In this document: positions 20,512 to 31,100 of the stretch, one piece after another | Numbering within the stretch: position 1 is the first letter of the stretch | Layout of the letters: each line of letters starts with the position of its first letter | Source: Streptococcus sp. 596553 | GTDB taxonomy: Bacteria; Bacillota; Bacilli; Lactobacillales; Streptococcaceae | Assembly: GCF_900411395.1 (NCBI RefSeq) | Contig: NZ_OXCQ01000006.1 | Coordinates: forward strand, 53,794-117,793 | Length of the DNA: 64,000 bases | Direction: 5' to 3' | Position numbers and translations under genes: made by a program | The notes under the pieces: generated by a model | Seen by the model: the letters and a program-made list of their open reading frames with translations, nothing else | Told to the model about the DNA's origin: nothing | The model's database searches: none

Positions 20512-21663
20512 ATGGCTACATTTTATGTTCCGGCAGTCAACCTTATTGGTAAAGGTGTTGTAAATGAAGTGGGTCCTTATATCAAGGAACTTGGCTATAA
20601 AAAGGCGCTTTTGGTGACAGACAAGTTCATTGAAGGCAGTGATATTTTACCTAAGGTTTTAAAACCACTGGATACAGAAGGAATCGAATATGTCATCTTT
20701 AGCGATGTAGAGCCAAACCCTACTTGTAAGAATGTCACAGATGGGGTAGCTGCTTTGGAAGAACATGGATGTGATTTTATCATCAGTCTTGGTGGGGGTT
20801 CTCCACAGGATGCAGCTAGTTGTATCTCTATCATGGCTACAAATGGTGGAAAACCACAGGATTATGAAGGGCTTCATAAGTCTGCTAAAAAAGGCTTGCC
20901 AGTTGTGGCAATCAATACTACTGCAGGTACATCAGCAGAAATTACCATTAACTATGTGATTACCGACGAAGAACGCAAGGTTAAGATGGTAATGGTTGAC
21001 AAGAATAGCCTTGCCCTTATCTCTGTTAATGACCCTGAATTGATGCTTTCCAAACCTAAAGGCTTGACTGCAGCTACTGGTATGGATGCTCTGACTCACG
21101 CTGTTGAAGCTTTGGTAACACCTGGTGCTTATGATGTGACCAAGAAATTATCTATCGGAGCAATTGAGCTTATCAAAGAATATCTTCCTCGTGCCGTAGC
21201 AAATGGACACGATATTGAAGCGCGTGAAGGTATGGTCAATGCCATCTTCCTTGGTGGTATGAGCTTTAATAATGCTGGTCTTGGCTATGTTCACTCAATG
21301 GCTCACCAACTCGGCGCAGTATATAATTTGCCACACGGTGTTTGCTGTGCCATGTTGCTACCAGTTATAGAACGTGAAAATGCTAAACGTGTACCAGAAG
21401 CTTTCCGCAATGTTGCTAAAGCCTTGGGACTTCATGTAGAAGGTAAATCAGATGAAGAGTGTGCCGATTACGCAATTGCTGAGATTGAGAAGCTTTCTGA
21501 GACAGTAGGTATTCCTAAGAAATTAACTGAACTTGGTATTGAAGAAAAAGATTTCGACTTTGAATACCTTTCTAAGAATGCCTTGATTGATGCCTGCGCA
21601 CCAGGAAATCCATTTATGCCAACCTTAGAAGAAACGATTGCCTTTTATAAAGAGTTGTTTTAG
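20512..21663 (+). CDS. fucO: Lactaldehyde reductase (iron-dependent alcohol dehydrogenase)
   Basis: The 383-residue group III dehydrogenase has the NAD-binding GGGSPQDAASCI motif (about residues 96-107) and metal-binding histidines in MDALTHAVEAL, HSMAHQLGAVYNLPHG and the segment CAPGNPFMPT. It should reduce L-lactaldehyde from FucA to 1,2-propanediol, regenerating NAD+. It has its own promoter and Rex site, so it can be expressed apart from the fucose operon. CAGGAGGA precedes the ATG. A general butanol/propanol dehydrogenase role is the alternative. Confidence 0.9.
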   Translation: MATFYVPAVNLIGKGVVNEVGPYIKELGYKKALLVTDKFIEGSDILPKVLKPLDTEGIEYVIFSDVEPNPTCKNVTDGVAALEEHGCDFIISLGGGSPQDAASCISIMATNGGKPQDYEGLHKSAKKGLPVVAINTTAGTSAEITINYVITDEERKVKMVMVDKNSLALISVNDPELMLSKPKGLTAATGMDALTHAVEALVTPGAYDVTKKLSIGAIELIKEYLPRAVANGHDIEAREGMVNAIFLGGMSFNNAGLGYVHSMAHQLGAVYNLPHGVCCAMLLPVIERENAKRVPEAFRNVAKALGLHVEGKSDEECADYAIAEIEKLSETVGIPKKLTELGIEEKDFDFEYLSKNALIDACAPGNPFMPTLEETIAFYKELF

Positions 21664-21757
21664 CAAGAGATTAGACGACAATGTGACAATTCACCTCTAA
21701 TTATTGACATTTCAGGAAAAATCGCAGTAAAAACTGCACAGCCTTCTTTAAATGTGC

Positions 21758-21763
21758 TATAAT
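21758..21763 (+). promoter_or_regulatory. Extended -10 promoter of the SPFH gene
   Basis: TGCTATAAT is an extended -10 box; TGCACA at 21735-21740 is a weak -35 with a 17-base spacer. Confidence 0.6.
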
Positions 21764-21794
21764 ACAGGAAAAAATAATGATGGAGGTCGTCGCG

Positions 21795-22697
21795 ATGATA
21801 ACAACATTTTTGATGATTTTTGTAGTGGTTTGTGTGCTCCTATTGCTGATAGTTACACTGAGTACAATTTATGTGGTTCGTCAGCAGTCGGTGGCGATTA
21901 TTGAACGCTTTGGGAAATACCAAAAGGTTGCCAATAGCGGTATTCATATTCGATTGCCTTTTGGGATTGACTCGATTGCAGCGCGGATTCAGTTGCGCTT
22001 ATTGCAAAGTGATATTGTGGTTGAGACTAAGACCAAGGACAATGTGTTTGTTATGATGAATGTGGCGACTCAGTACCGTGTCAATGAGCAGAGCGTGACA
22101 GATGCCTACTATAAACTCATGCGTCCAGAATCTCAGATTAAATCTTATATCGAAGACGCCCTTCGCTCTTCTGTTCCAAAATTAACTTTGGATGAATTAT
22201 TTGAGAAAAAAGATGAGATTGCCCTTGAAGTCCAACACCAAGTAGCAGAAGAAATGACTACTTATGGTTATATTATCGTGAAAACCTTGATAACCAAGGT
22301 TGAACCAGATGCAGAAGTTAAGCAATCCATGAATGAAATCAATGCGGCGCAACGCAAGCGGGTCGCAGCGCAAGAATTGGCGGAAGCTGACAAGATTAAA
22401 ATTGTCACTGCAGCTGAAGCCGAAGCAGAAAAGGATCGCCTTCATGGTGTGGGGATTGCCCAACAACGTAAGGCGATTGTGGATGGGTTGGCAGAGTCTA
22501 TCACCGAACTCAAGGAAGCTAATGTTGGCATGACAGAAGAGCAAATCATGTCCATCCTCTTGACCAACCAGTATTTGGACACCTTGAATACCTTTGCTTC
22601 TAAAGGAAATCAAACTATCTTTTTACCAAATACGCCAAATGGTGTGGATGATATCCGTACACAAATCTTGTCAGCCCTCCGTGCTGAGAAGAAATAA
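21795..22697 (+). CDS. SPFH/band 7 membrane protein (stomatin-like)
   Basis: A 300-residue protein with one N-terminal membrane helix (ITTFLMIFVVVCVLLLLIV) then an SPFH domain (VVRQQSVAIIERFGKYQKVANSGIHIRLPFGID) and a long helical region rich in Ala/Glu (about 170-240: QRKRVAAQELAEADKI, AAEAEAEKDRL) that would form a coiled coil. Stomatin and flotillin relatives organise membrane domains and often control proteases, but the substrate here is unknown. The ATG at 21795 is chosen because GGAGG (21782-21786) lies at the right distance; ATGs at 21777 and 21780 do not. It is a single-gene unit with a terminator. Confidence 0.85.
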   Translation: MITTFLMIFVVVCVLLLLIVTLSTIYVVRQQSVAIIERFGKYQKVANSGIHIRLPFGIDSIAARIQLRLLQSDIVVETKTKDNVFVMMNVATQYRVNEQSVTDAYYKLMRPESQIKSYIEDALRSSVPKLTLDELFEKKDEIALEVQHQVAEEMTTYGYIIVKTLITKVEPDAEVKQSMNEINAAQRKRVAAQELAEADKIKIVTAAEAEAEKDRLHGVGIAQQRKAIVDGLAESITELKEANVGMTEEQIMSILLTNQYLDTLNTFASKGNQTIFLPNTPNGVDDIRTQILSALRAEKK

Positions 22698-22703
22698 TAG
22701 ATT

Positions 22704-22731
22704 AAAGAGCTTGGTAACAGGCTCTTTTTAC
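22704..22731 (+). terminator. Terminator of the SPFH gene
   Basis: AAAGAGC pairs with GCTCTTT across a ten-base loop and runs into T. Confidence 0.7.
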
Positions 22732-22835
22732 ATTACTTTTGTTAAGAAAAGCAAAGAACATTGATATACATTTAACTAAAATTATTGTATGTTGTCCCCC
22801 TTAATTTGGAATGATAAGGGAATAACTAGAAAGAT

Positions 22836-22864
22836 TTGTGAATACAAACTATTTCTGATATACT
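22836..22864 (+). promoter_or_regulatory. Promoter of the M26 protease gene
   Basis: TTGTGA (22836-22841), 17 bases, TATACT (22859-22864) with an extended TGA just before it. Confidence 0.65.
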
Positions 22865-22898
22865 AAATATACAGTAATAATGAATGATAGGATATGGG

Positions 22899-25800
22899 AT
22901 GAAAGAATTTCAATTTGAGAGAAAGCAGCGTTTTTCTTTGAGGAAATATACAATAGGAGCTTGTTCGGTCTTGCTAGGAACGAGTTTATTTTTTGCTGGT
23001 ATGGGTGCTCAATCTGCACAGGCTACCGAAACGACTTCAACACTAATTTCAAGTCATTATTTGGATGAGCAGGATTTATCTGAAAAGCTGAAATCTGAGT
23101 TGCAATGGTTTGAAGAAAATAAGATTGAGGTAAAAGAGGGAAAAGAATACTACTTTATCTATCGAAAATTAGCTGCAAGATTACCAGAAACAGGTCTTTT
23201 TTCTAATGATGGGATGTTTATCTTGGGAGCAGGATTATTATTGCTTTCCTTCACTTTAATCAAGAGAAAAAGGGGAGCGTCTTACTTCCTTGTGACAGTC
23301 TTTGCTGTTGGTGGCTGGGGAGCATCCATCTCTGCTTTCGAAAATCTGGTAGAATTGCAACCAGTCCTTGTTAAAAGGGTAGAAGGTCAGTTTCTACCAA
23401 GCCCTGAAAGAGTCCAAGGATACGAATTTACGGGATATTATTTGGTAAGAGATAGTAGTAACAAGGAATTTTCTGTTGATAAGGTAGAGTCGGCAGCATT
23501 ATCTCAAAAGGAGGACAGGTCAGAACCTCAATCTAAGAAGATTGTACCACAGACTTCATCTCATTTTAGCTCGACTGAAGACCTTGTGCAATCTCCTCAA
23601 CCATCCTACGCAGTTGAGAAAATTGTTGAAGCTCCTGATGAAGTTGTGTCTATAGGGACTAAGGAAGAAGTTGCAGGAAATCCCCAAGTAGAACAACCGA
23701 AAGCAGAAGATAATAGTGATTATAAAACAAGTCCTGAGGAAGGTGTGTTAAATGCCACAGTAGAGAAACCAGAATTGCTAGTCACTACAGAGGAGGTTGC
23801 TTTCCAAACGATAGAACAAGAAGATGCAACCTTAGCTAAAGGGCAAACTAAAGTTGTTCAAGAAGGTGTTGTTGGTGAACGCACCATCTATACGGAAGTC
23901 ACTATCGTTAACGGGGAAAAATCTAGTAAAGTTATAGAAAATATAGTTACAAAAGAGCCGGTGGACAAGGTGGTTGCAGTTGGGACTAAGGAAGAAGTTG
24001 CACCAAAATCTGAGGAAGGTAGACCAGTTCAACCTGAAAAAACTCCAATAGTAGAGAATGAAACAGAGACAAAACCAGCTGATGGAATAGGACAACCAAG
24101 ACCAGGAGCCGAAGCAACACTGGGCGAGAAACAAACACCTGACAAACCCGAAGCCGAGCCGAAGCAACCAGAACCAGCAACCCCAGCCGTGGAATCAGGG
24201 GGTGAGGAAAATCAAACTCTTGTCCAACAAGGTACTGAGTCCCAGCCACCATCTAAAGAAACTGCTGAGAGAAAAGATTCTGAGCCAGCAAGCCCAGCCG
24301 TGGAATCAGGGGGTGAGGAAAATCAAACTCATGCCCCACAAGGTACTGAGTCTAAGCAACCATCTAAAGAAACTGCTGAGACCAAAGATTCTGAACCAGC
24401 AAGCCCAGCCGTGGAATCAGGACGCGAAGAAGATCAATCTCCTGCGGAACAAAAGGGTGAGGAGAACCAGCTGGAGAATCCAGTTGAGGGGGTAAAAGAT
24501 GTTGGTGAGTCTGCCCCACAAGAAACCCAAAAACAAGCAGAACAAACGCCTTCATCTCCAGAGGTCAAGCCAAGTCAAGGAAACGAACCAGAATCAGCTG
24601 TTCAGCCTGACCCCTTAGCTCCTCAAGATCAGTCAGATTCTCAGAAGAAACCAACTGTCTCAAGTCCAGTAACTAAAGAAAAAGTATTGGAATATAATAC
24701 AACATATAAAGCTTCACCAGCTTTAAATTACAAAGAGCAACGAGTAGAAGTAGCAGGTGAAAATGGTAAGGAAGTGACAACTACTTCTTACAGTTTTGAT
24801 GAAAGTACTGGGAAAATAGTAGAAAATACTTCAACAAAGATAGAAAAACATCCAGTAGATAGAGTTGTTAAGGTTGGAAATGTAGAAGAAACAACCTCAA
24901 CAACCAAAAGAGGTGAACAGTTTGTTGCGGATGAGTCACTTGATAAAGGGGTTAAAGTAGTTAGAGAACAAGGTCAAGATGAAGAAACGACAACAATAAA
25001 AGTTTACAAAGTAAATGAACAAACAGGAGACTTGACGGAGCCAGATGTAACGACAAAAGTCGCTAAGCCAATGCAAGCGAAAATAACGGCAGTAGGAACA
25101 AAACCAACAGTTCAATCACAAGAAATTCCTTTTAAGACAGTTTATAAAGCAGATTCAACGTTGAACTATAATCAAAAAGAAGAAACACCAGGGGAGAATG
25201 GTAGCTCAGTATCAACTACAAAATACACAGTAAATCAAGAAACAGGAGCTATCTCAGAAGCAACTACAACAGAAAACACTCCAGCTAAAGACAAAATAGT
25301 AAAAGTTGGAAATGTAGAAAAGATAGTGTCACCGATAGAAATCACTGAGTTGAGAAAAGATAACCCTAAACTTCCAAAAGGAAAAGAAGAGGTTGAGGAT
25401 GCAGGTGAACAAGGGGAAACAACCGTCACTAAAACTTATGAAGTTAATCCGGAGACAGGAGAGTTAACAAATCCAACTGAGAAAACTGAAACAACTAAAG
25501 CTATGCGACAAAAAGTAATCTTGGTTGGTACTAAAGAAGAGAAACCTCATTTACTCCCAGAAAATAGCGAGTTAGAAAATGCAGTGGATGTGACGGAAGC
25601 TAGTAGAGAAATGAAGTCTGTAGACTTGTTGACAAATGAGAAGTTAAAAGCGCAGTTAGCTCCATCAGATATAGAAATAAATCGAGATTTATTTTTAAAA
25701 CGAAAAGAATTACAAAAAACTAAGCCGCAGATAAGTGATGATGAAGTAAAAGAAATTCTACGAAAAGAATATCTTGAAAAGTTATCAATTAAGGAAACAT

Positions 25801-27896
25801 TAGAGGAAACTAAAACAGATTTAGAAGCTAGTTTGAAAAAAGTTGCGGCACACACATTAAGTATAATGGGTAATACACAAGAAAATAAAGAAAAAATAGA
25901 ACAAGATATTGAAGCTAATAAAGAAAAAATATTATTAGGACTATCTTATATAAATAGATTTTATAATATTGATTTTGGAGATACTAATATTCGTGATATT
26001 CTAGCTTATAATCCAAGTTCATTTGGTAAGAAAGAGGTTACTTCTCTAGATTGGTTAAAACACCTTGGTTCTATGAGTTATGATGAATTAAGATTAACTA
26101 ATAGTCCAAAAACATTTGCGAAATACTTTAGTAAAATAACAAATAAGACTACGCTATTAGATTTCTTAGACTACAATAGAATGACATTTACTGATATGGA
26201 TGGGGATACGTGGTTGAAGAAAGCGACTAAAGCTATCATAGTTGAAAAATCATCGAAAGAAAAACCTGATGAAAAGGTAGACTTATATACAAAATTAACT
26301 ACTGATCCTAAAAAATATGGGGCTGAAGAACGCAAAATTGAAAGTAGAAGACAACAAAATGTAGCAACATTATTAGGTTTGGTAAATATTAAAGAGCCAA
26401 GTGTCTATGTTTTAACTAATATAGCAACGGTAACTTATGGTAATATCGGAACATATATGGATACTTCATTAGAAAAAACAGATAAAGATAAGTATAAAAA
26501 AGAATTAGAAAAGGTTAAAGAATTGATGGAATTAGCTGCAACAAGACAGGCTACATACGTTGATACTTTATACAGAATTACAAAAGAAGAAAATCGTTCT
26601 AAATTAGTTACAAGTAGAGTGATTGTAGATACGATGAAAAAATATACATCAAATACAAATGCAGATATAACAACTACTTGGTCTGAAGAATTTGGATCAA
26701 CAGCTGATAAAGGTGTTAAAGATTTTATGACGCCTCTAGGAATGTATTCACCATCTCAAAGAGTAGGAGCAGAGGCAAATGGTGTAGGTGTACGTTACTT
26801 TACAGATAGGGTGTTAGACGATAGAGGTGCAGCTACTTATTCTCACGAAATGACCCACTTGTTAGATGGGACAGTGTTATTCAATAATCATGGTCGTCGA
26901 GATGGTACAGCTGCGGAGTTTTATGCTCGAGGAATCTTTGAGAATTCTTATACACCAGAAAAAGATACATATTTTAACTTAAACTTTGTTTACGATGAAA
27001 CTAATAAAAATGGTTTCTACAACAAAACGCCAGATAGATTTAAGACGGATGCAGATTTAAAATCTTATATGCATGGAAGTTTTGATGTACTATATAGTCT
27101 AGATTATTTAGAAGCGGAAGCAACAAGGAAGCTTTCAGCAGAAGATAAAACTAAATATTTCAAAAAGATAACACCGATTCCGTCAACGGGGACTAGAACG
27201 CCTGTAACATATGCAAATCCAGCAGTTCAAGCTACGCACAACAGTGAAAAAATCTCAGAAATCACTTTAGATGAAGCAAAACAATTAACGGATATTAATA
27301 GTCTAATCGATAATAATATTTTAGTTAATCGTTATATTATCAATGGATTCAAAGCAACAGGTAATGTTTCAGCTAATGGATATTATTTAGTAAACATGTT
27401 TGATACTATTTTCGGAGTTAGTGAAAATCCTAAAGGTATGAGTGGGGATATTACATTCAGAAAACAAGCCTTTGAACTTATGGGTGCTCTAGGATATTAT
27501 GAGGGATTTGTACCTTATGTATCAAATCAGTTTAAAGAAGAAGCTGAAGAAGAAGGCAAACCGCTATCTGATAAATATATTTTCGATAACATTTTAGGAA
27601 AATCTTACGCAGCTTTCAAAAAAGAGCAAATAACTGAGCGTGTTGAGAAATTAGGTAAGTTAAAACCAATTACTATAAATTACAACGGAAAAGAAGAAGT
27701 GATTGATAGTAAAGAAAAATTACAAGAGCTTATGAATAAAGCTGTTTTAGCTGAACTTGCTCAAATAAAAGCAGGCAATACAACTGCTCGCACCTATAGC
27801 TTTATCGAAACACCCGTTCAAAAACTGAAAAAAGCGATTTATAAAGCTTATCTCAAAGATTCAGATGACTTTAGACAATCGATTTACAATAGCTAA
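22899..27896 (+). CDS. M26-family zinc metalloprotease, surface-anchored, Zmp-like
   Basis: A 1665-residue surface protease. It has a YSIRK-type signal (RFSLRKYTIGACSVLLGTSL), then LPETG at about residues 95-99 followed by two hydrophobic stretches and KRKRG: the N-terminal sorting signal peculiar to pneumococcal Zmp/IgA1 protease proteins. Next comes a G5-like module (about 310-360), a Pro/Glu-rich region with a repeated 33-residue unit (AVESGGEENQ..., 24190-24440), four more G5-like modules, and the catalytic domain with HEMTH at about 1316-1320 and a third ligand Glu in GTAAEFYARGIFE. Start at 22899 is favoured by TAGGATATGGG upstream. It is Zmp-like, but I cannot assign it to ZmpA, B, C or D; the HEMTHLLDG context is unusual. 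Host target unknown. Confidence 0.88.
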   Translation: MKEFQFERKQRFSLRKYTIGACSVLLGTSLFFAGMGAQSAQATETTSTLISSHYLDEQDLSEKLKSELQWFEENKIEVKEGKEYYFIYRKLAARLPETGLFSNDGMFILGAGLLLLSFTLIKRKRGASYFLVTVFAVGGWGASISAFENLVELQPVLVKRVEGQFLPSPERVQGYEFTGYYLVRDSSNKEFSVDKVESAALSQKEDRSEPQSKKIVPQTSSHFSSTEDLVQSPQPSYAVEKIVEAPDEVVSIGTKEEVAGNPQVEQPKAEDNSDYKTSPEEGVLNATVEKPELLVTTEEVAFQTIEQEDATLAKGQTKVVQEGVVGERTIYTEVTIVNGEKSSKVIENIVTKEPVDKVVAVGTKEEVAPKSEEGRPVQPEKTPIVENETETKPADGIGQPRPGAEATLGEKQTPDKPEAEPKQPEPATPAVESGGEENQTLVQQGTESQPPSKETAERKDSEPASPAVESGGEENQTHAPQGTESKQPSKETAETKDSEPASPAVESGREEDQSPAEQKGEENQLENPVEGVKDVGESAPQETQKQAEQTPSSPEVKPSQGNEPESAVQPDPLAPQDQSDSQKKPTVSSPVTKEKVLEYNTTYKASPALNYKEQRVEVAGENGKEVTTTSYSFDESTGKIVENTSTKIEKHPVDRVVKVGNVEETTSTTKRGEQFVADESLDKGVKVVREQGQDEETTTIKVYKVNEQTGDLTEPDVTTKVAKPMQAKITAVGTKPTVQSQEIPFKTVYKADSTLNYNQKEETPGENGSSVSTTKYTVNQETGAISEATTTENTPAKDKIVKVGNVEKIVSPIEITELRKDNPKLPKGKEEVEDAGEQGETTVTKTYEVNPETGELTNPTEKTETTKAMRQKVILVGTKEEKPHLLPENSELENAVDVTEASREMKSVDLLTNEKLKAQLAPSDIEINRDLFLKRKELQKTKPQISDDEVKEILRKEYLEKLSIKETLEETKTDLEASLKKVAAHTLSIMGNTQENKEKIEQDIEANKEKILLGLSYINRFYNIDFGDTNIRDILAYNPSSFGKKEVTSLDWLKHLGSMSYDELRLTNSPKTFAKYFSKITNKTTLLDFLDYNRMTFTDMDGDTWLKKATKAIIVEKSSKEKPDEKVDLYTKLTTDPKKYGAEERKIESRRQQNVATLLGLVNIKEPSVYVLTNIATVTYGNIGTYMDTSLEKTDKDKYKKELEKVKELMELAATRQATYVDTLYRITKEENRSKLVTSRVIVDTMKKYTSNTNADITTTWSEEFGSTADKGVKDFMTPLGMYSPSQRVGAEANGVGVRYFTDRVLDDRGAATYSHEMTHLLDGTVLFNNHGRRDGTAAEFYARGIFENSYTPEKDTYFNLNFVYDETNKNGFYNKTPDRFKTDADLKSYMHGSFDVLYSLDYLEAEATRKLSAEDKTKYFKKITPIPSTGTRTPVTYANPAVQATHNSEKISEITLDEAKQLTDINSLIDNNILVNRYIINGFKATGNVSANGYYLVNMFDTIFGVSENPKGMSGDITFRKQAFELMGALGYYEGFVPYVSNQFKEEAEEEGKPLSDKYIFDNILGKSYAAFKKEQITERVEKLGKLKPITINYNGKEEVIDSKEKLQELMNKAVLAELAQIKAGNTTARTYSFIETPVQKLKKAIYKAYLKDSDDFRQSIYNS

Positions 27897-27906
27897 GACA
27901 AAAGGA

Positions 27907-27945
27907 ACATCTCTCTGGAATGAATATTCAGAGGGGTGTTTTTTT
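27907..27945 (+). terminator. Terminator of the M26 protease gene
   Basis: ACATCTCTCTG pairs with CAGAGGGGTGT (with G-T pairs), followed by seven T. Confidence 0.8.
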
Positions 27946-28071
27946 GGGATTCCTGTCAGATTTGACCTTGTTTCTTGAAAATGACAGTTTATATGAACAT
28001 GGAGTGATTTTCAGACTTCTCCACAAATTATAGAATCTTTTCTGAGTATTTAGGGAGTGATGGAGGAAAAC

Positions 28072-28100
28072 TTGAAAGCGCTTTTGTTTTGTGCTATAGT
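28072..28100 (+). promoter_or_regulatory. Promoter with overlapping cre site, GH2-GH29 operon
   Basis: TTGAAA (28072-28077), 17 bases, TATAGT (28095-28100). The -35 overlaps TTGAAAGCGCTTTTG, a close match to the CcpA cre consensus, so glucose repression by blocking RNA polymerase is expected. Confidence 0.72.
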
Positions 28101-28135
28101 CAAGTAAATTGAATCGTTTAAAGAGGAATGCTTGT

Positions 28136-31100
28136 ATGAGAAGAGAAGAAGTTTTACGAAATCACTGGTATTTTAGCCAGGAGGTGGGGAAAGAAGAGGC
28201 CTTGGCACTGGATTTTCAGAGGAAAAATTGGCAGGCGATTCAAGTACCACATGACTGGAGTATTTACAATGATTTTGACCATTATTCGCCAGCGCAGAAT
28301 GAGGGTGGCCAGCTAAATGGGGGTCAGGCATGGTACCGGACGCAGTTTTACTTGGAGGAAGATGCTAGCCTTGTTTCGGTGCGTTTGCTCTTTGATGGAG
28401 TTTACATGAATGCCCAAGTCTATATCAACGGGCAAGTGCTGGGCTATTATCCCAATGGCTATACACCTTTTTCTTATGACATCACGCCTTATCTAAGAAA
28501 CGATGGGACTGCCAACCAGCTTGCGGTTTTTGTGGAAAATCAGCAACCTAGCAGTCGTTGGTATTCGGGTAGTGGTATCTACCGAGAAGTAAAATTGTTG
28601 ATTACAGATGCAGTTCATCTGGATTTGTATGGGATTACGATAGCAAGTCCTAAGCTAAAGGAGCAAAGGCAATCTTGGGTGGAAACCCAGCTTGAAAGCA
28701 AGGTTTCAAATGCTGGGCCTCAGTTTGTGTCAGTATATTTGGAACAGAGTATTTGGTATGATGGACAGCAACTGTCAGACTGGCAGGCGACAGACTCTGT
28801 AGTGATTGAGTCTGGGGACAAATATTCTTTCCAACAAGCCATATCAATTTTCCAACCTTTGCTTTGGGATATTGACCATCCTCATCTCTATCAGTTGAAG
28901 ACTCGCCTTTATAAAAATGGCATTTTGGTTGATGAAGAAGAGGAGAGCTTTGGTTACCGCTATATAGATTGGCAAGCGGATAAGGGCTTCTTTCTAAATG
29001 GTCGCTGGTTGAAGATTCATGGAGTTTGTCTGCACCATGACTATGGATCTCTGGGAGCTGTGGAAAACAGGTCAGCTGCCGAGAGACGATTGCGCCAGAT
29101 GAAGGAAATGGGCGTCAATGCGATTCGAATCACCCATAATCCAGCTAGTAGTATCTTGCTAGATGTGGCTGCTAAAATGGGGCTACTTATTCAAGAAGAA
29201 GCATTTGATACCTGGTATGGAGGCAAGAAAGAATATGACTATGGTCGCTTTTTTGAGGAAGAAGCGACTCATCCAGAAGCGAAAGCAGGCGATTTCTGGT
29301 CAGATTACGACTTGCGCACTATGATTGAGCGTGGCAAGAACAATCCAGCGATTTTTATGTGGTCCTTGGGAAATGAAGTCAGCGAAGCAAATGGCGATGC
29401 CCATTCATTGAAAACTATTAAACGCTTGCTAGAAAGGGTCAAGGAGGTTGATGATAGCCGTTTTGTAACCATGGGAATGGACCAGTTCCGATTTGGCGAT
29501 GGTTCTGGAGGTCATGAAAAGATTGCTGATTTGCTGGATGTGGTAGGCTTGAATTACTCGGAAGACAATATTGATGGGATTCGCAAAAGACATCCCAAGT
29601 GGCGACTTTACGGATCTGAAACCTCATCGGCTACAAGGACGCGTGACAGCTATTTTCGCCCAGGTAAGGAATGGGTTGGGGATAATCGTCGCGTGCGGAA
29701 TTTTGAACAGTCAGACTATGGCAATGATCGAGTCCCTTGGGGGAAGACAGCGACGGCTTCTTGGATAGAAGATAGAAATCGGCTAGACTACGCAGGTCAG
29801 TTTATCTGGACAGGAGTGGATTATATAGGTGAGCCGACTCCTTGGCACAATCAAAATGACACGCCTGTCAAGAGTTCCTATTTTGGGATTGTGGACACAG
29901 CAGGGATTCCTAAAAATGACTATTATCTCTACCAAAGTCAGTGGTTGGACGTAAATCAGCATCCCATGGTTCATATCTTACCTCACTGGAATTGGGAAAT
30001 CCACAAGAGTTATCAACAAGTTGTGGATAAGTATGGGGGTATCCCTGTTAGAGTGTATTCAAATGCCCGTTATGTAGAGCTATTTCTTAATGGAAAATCC
30101 CAAGGCAGAAAGACTTTTCAGGAAAAATGGACTTCAGATGGCAGAAAATACCAAGAGGGAGCAAGTTCTGACCAGCTCTATCTCGAATGGCGTTTGCCTT
30201 ATCAACTGGGAGAATTGCGTGCTGTGGCCTATGACCGTCAAGGTCAGCTTGTGGCAGAAGATAGGGTGGTGACTGCAGGTAAGCCAACCAAAATCGGGTT
30301 ACATGCCGAGAAATCACAACTGGAGCCAGATGGGCAAGACCTCCTCTATCTCTATTTTGATGTATTGGACAAGGATGGAAATTGGGTGCCGACTGCTTCC
30401 AATCAACTTCATTTTGAAATTGAAGGCCCTGCTCGCATTGTAGGTGTGGATAATGGTAGGCAGGCCAGTCGTGAACGTTACAAGGCTCAGAAAAATGGTC
30501 GGTTTAAGAGGAAAGCCTTTCATGGCAGGGGTGTTGTTTTAGTTCAGAGCTTGGAGCAGGTGGGTCTAGTGAGAGTAAAGGCTAGTGCCAGAGGACTAGA
30601 GACAGCAAGTTTTGATCTCTTAGTGGGAGAGGCTTTTGATTGCCAGCCAGTGAAAAACCAGCGCTTATTTGAGATTCGAGTGGACAAGCAGGCAGGATTA
30701 CAAGAAGGGGATTCCTCAGCTATTGGACTTTATCCACAAACTGTGGATAACCCTGTGAACAAGGTGGGGAATAGTGAAGTGATTTGGGAGACGAGTGGCA
30801 GTGCCCACGCCATTATCAAGCAGGGAGTGCTTCATTGCTTGTCTGCAGGGGACTTGGCTATTCGCGCCTTTTATCAAGGGAAGGCCTATCAAACTCATTT
30901 GCAGGTGGCAGAACATACCTCACTAGGGCAAGCAGTTTCTGTACGACCACTTCGCTTGTATACAAATAAGGGAACTTATCCACAGCTTCCATCTTCAGTT
31001 TTGGTGGACTATGAGTTTGGCGGTGCAAAACGAGTAAAGGTTGTTTGGGAGGCAATCTCGGAAAAAGATCTGGAAAACTTTCATGAATTTACGGTATCTG

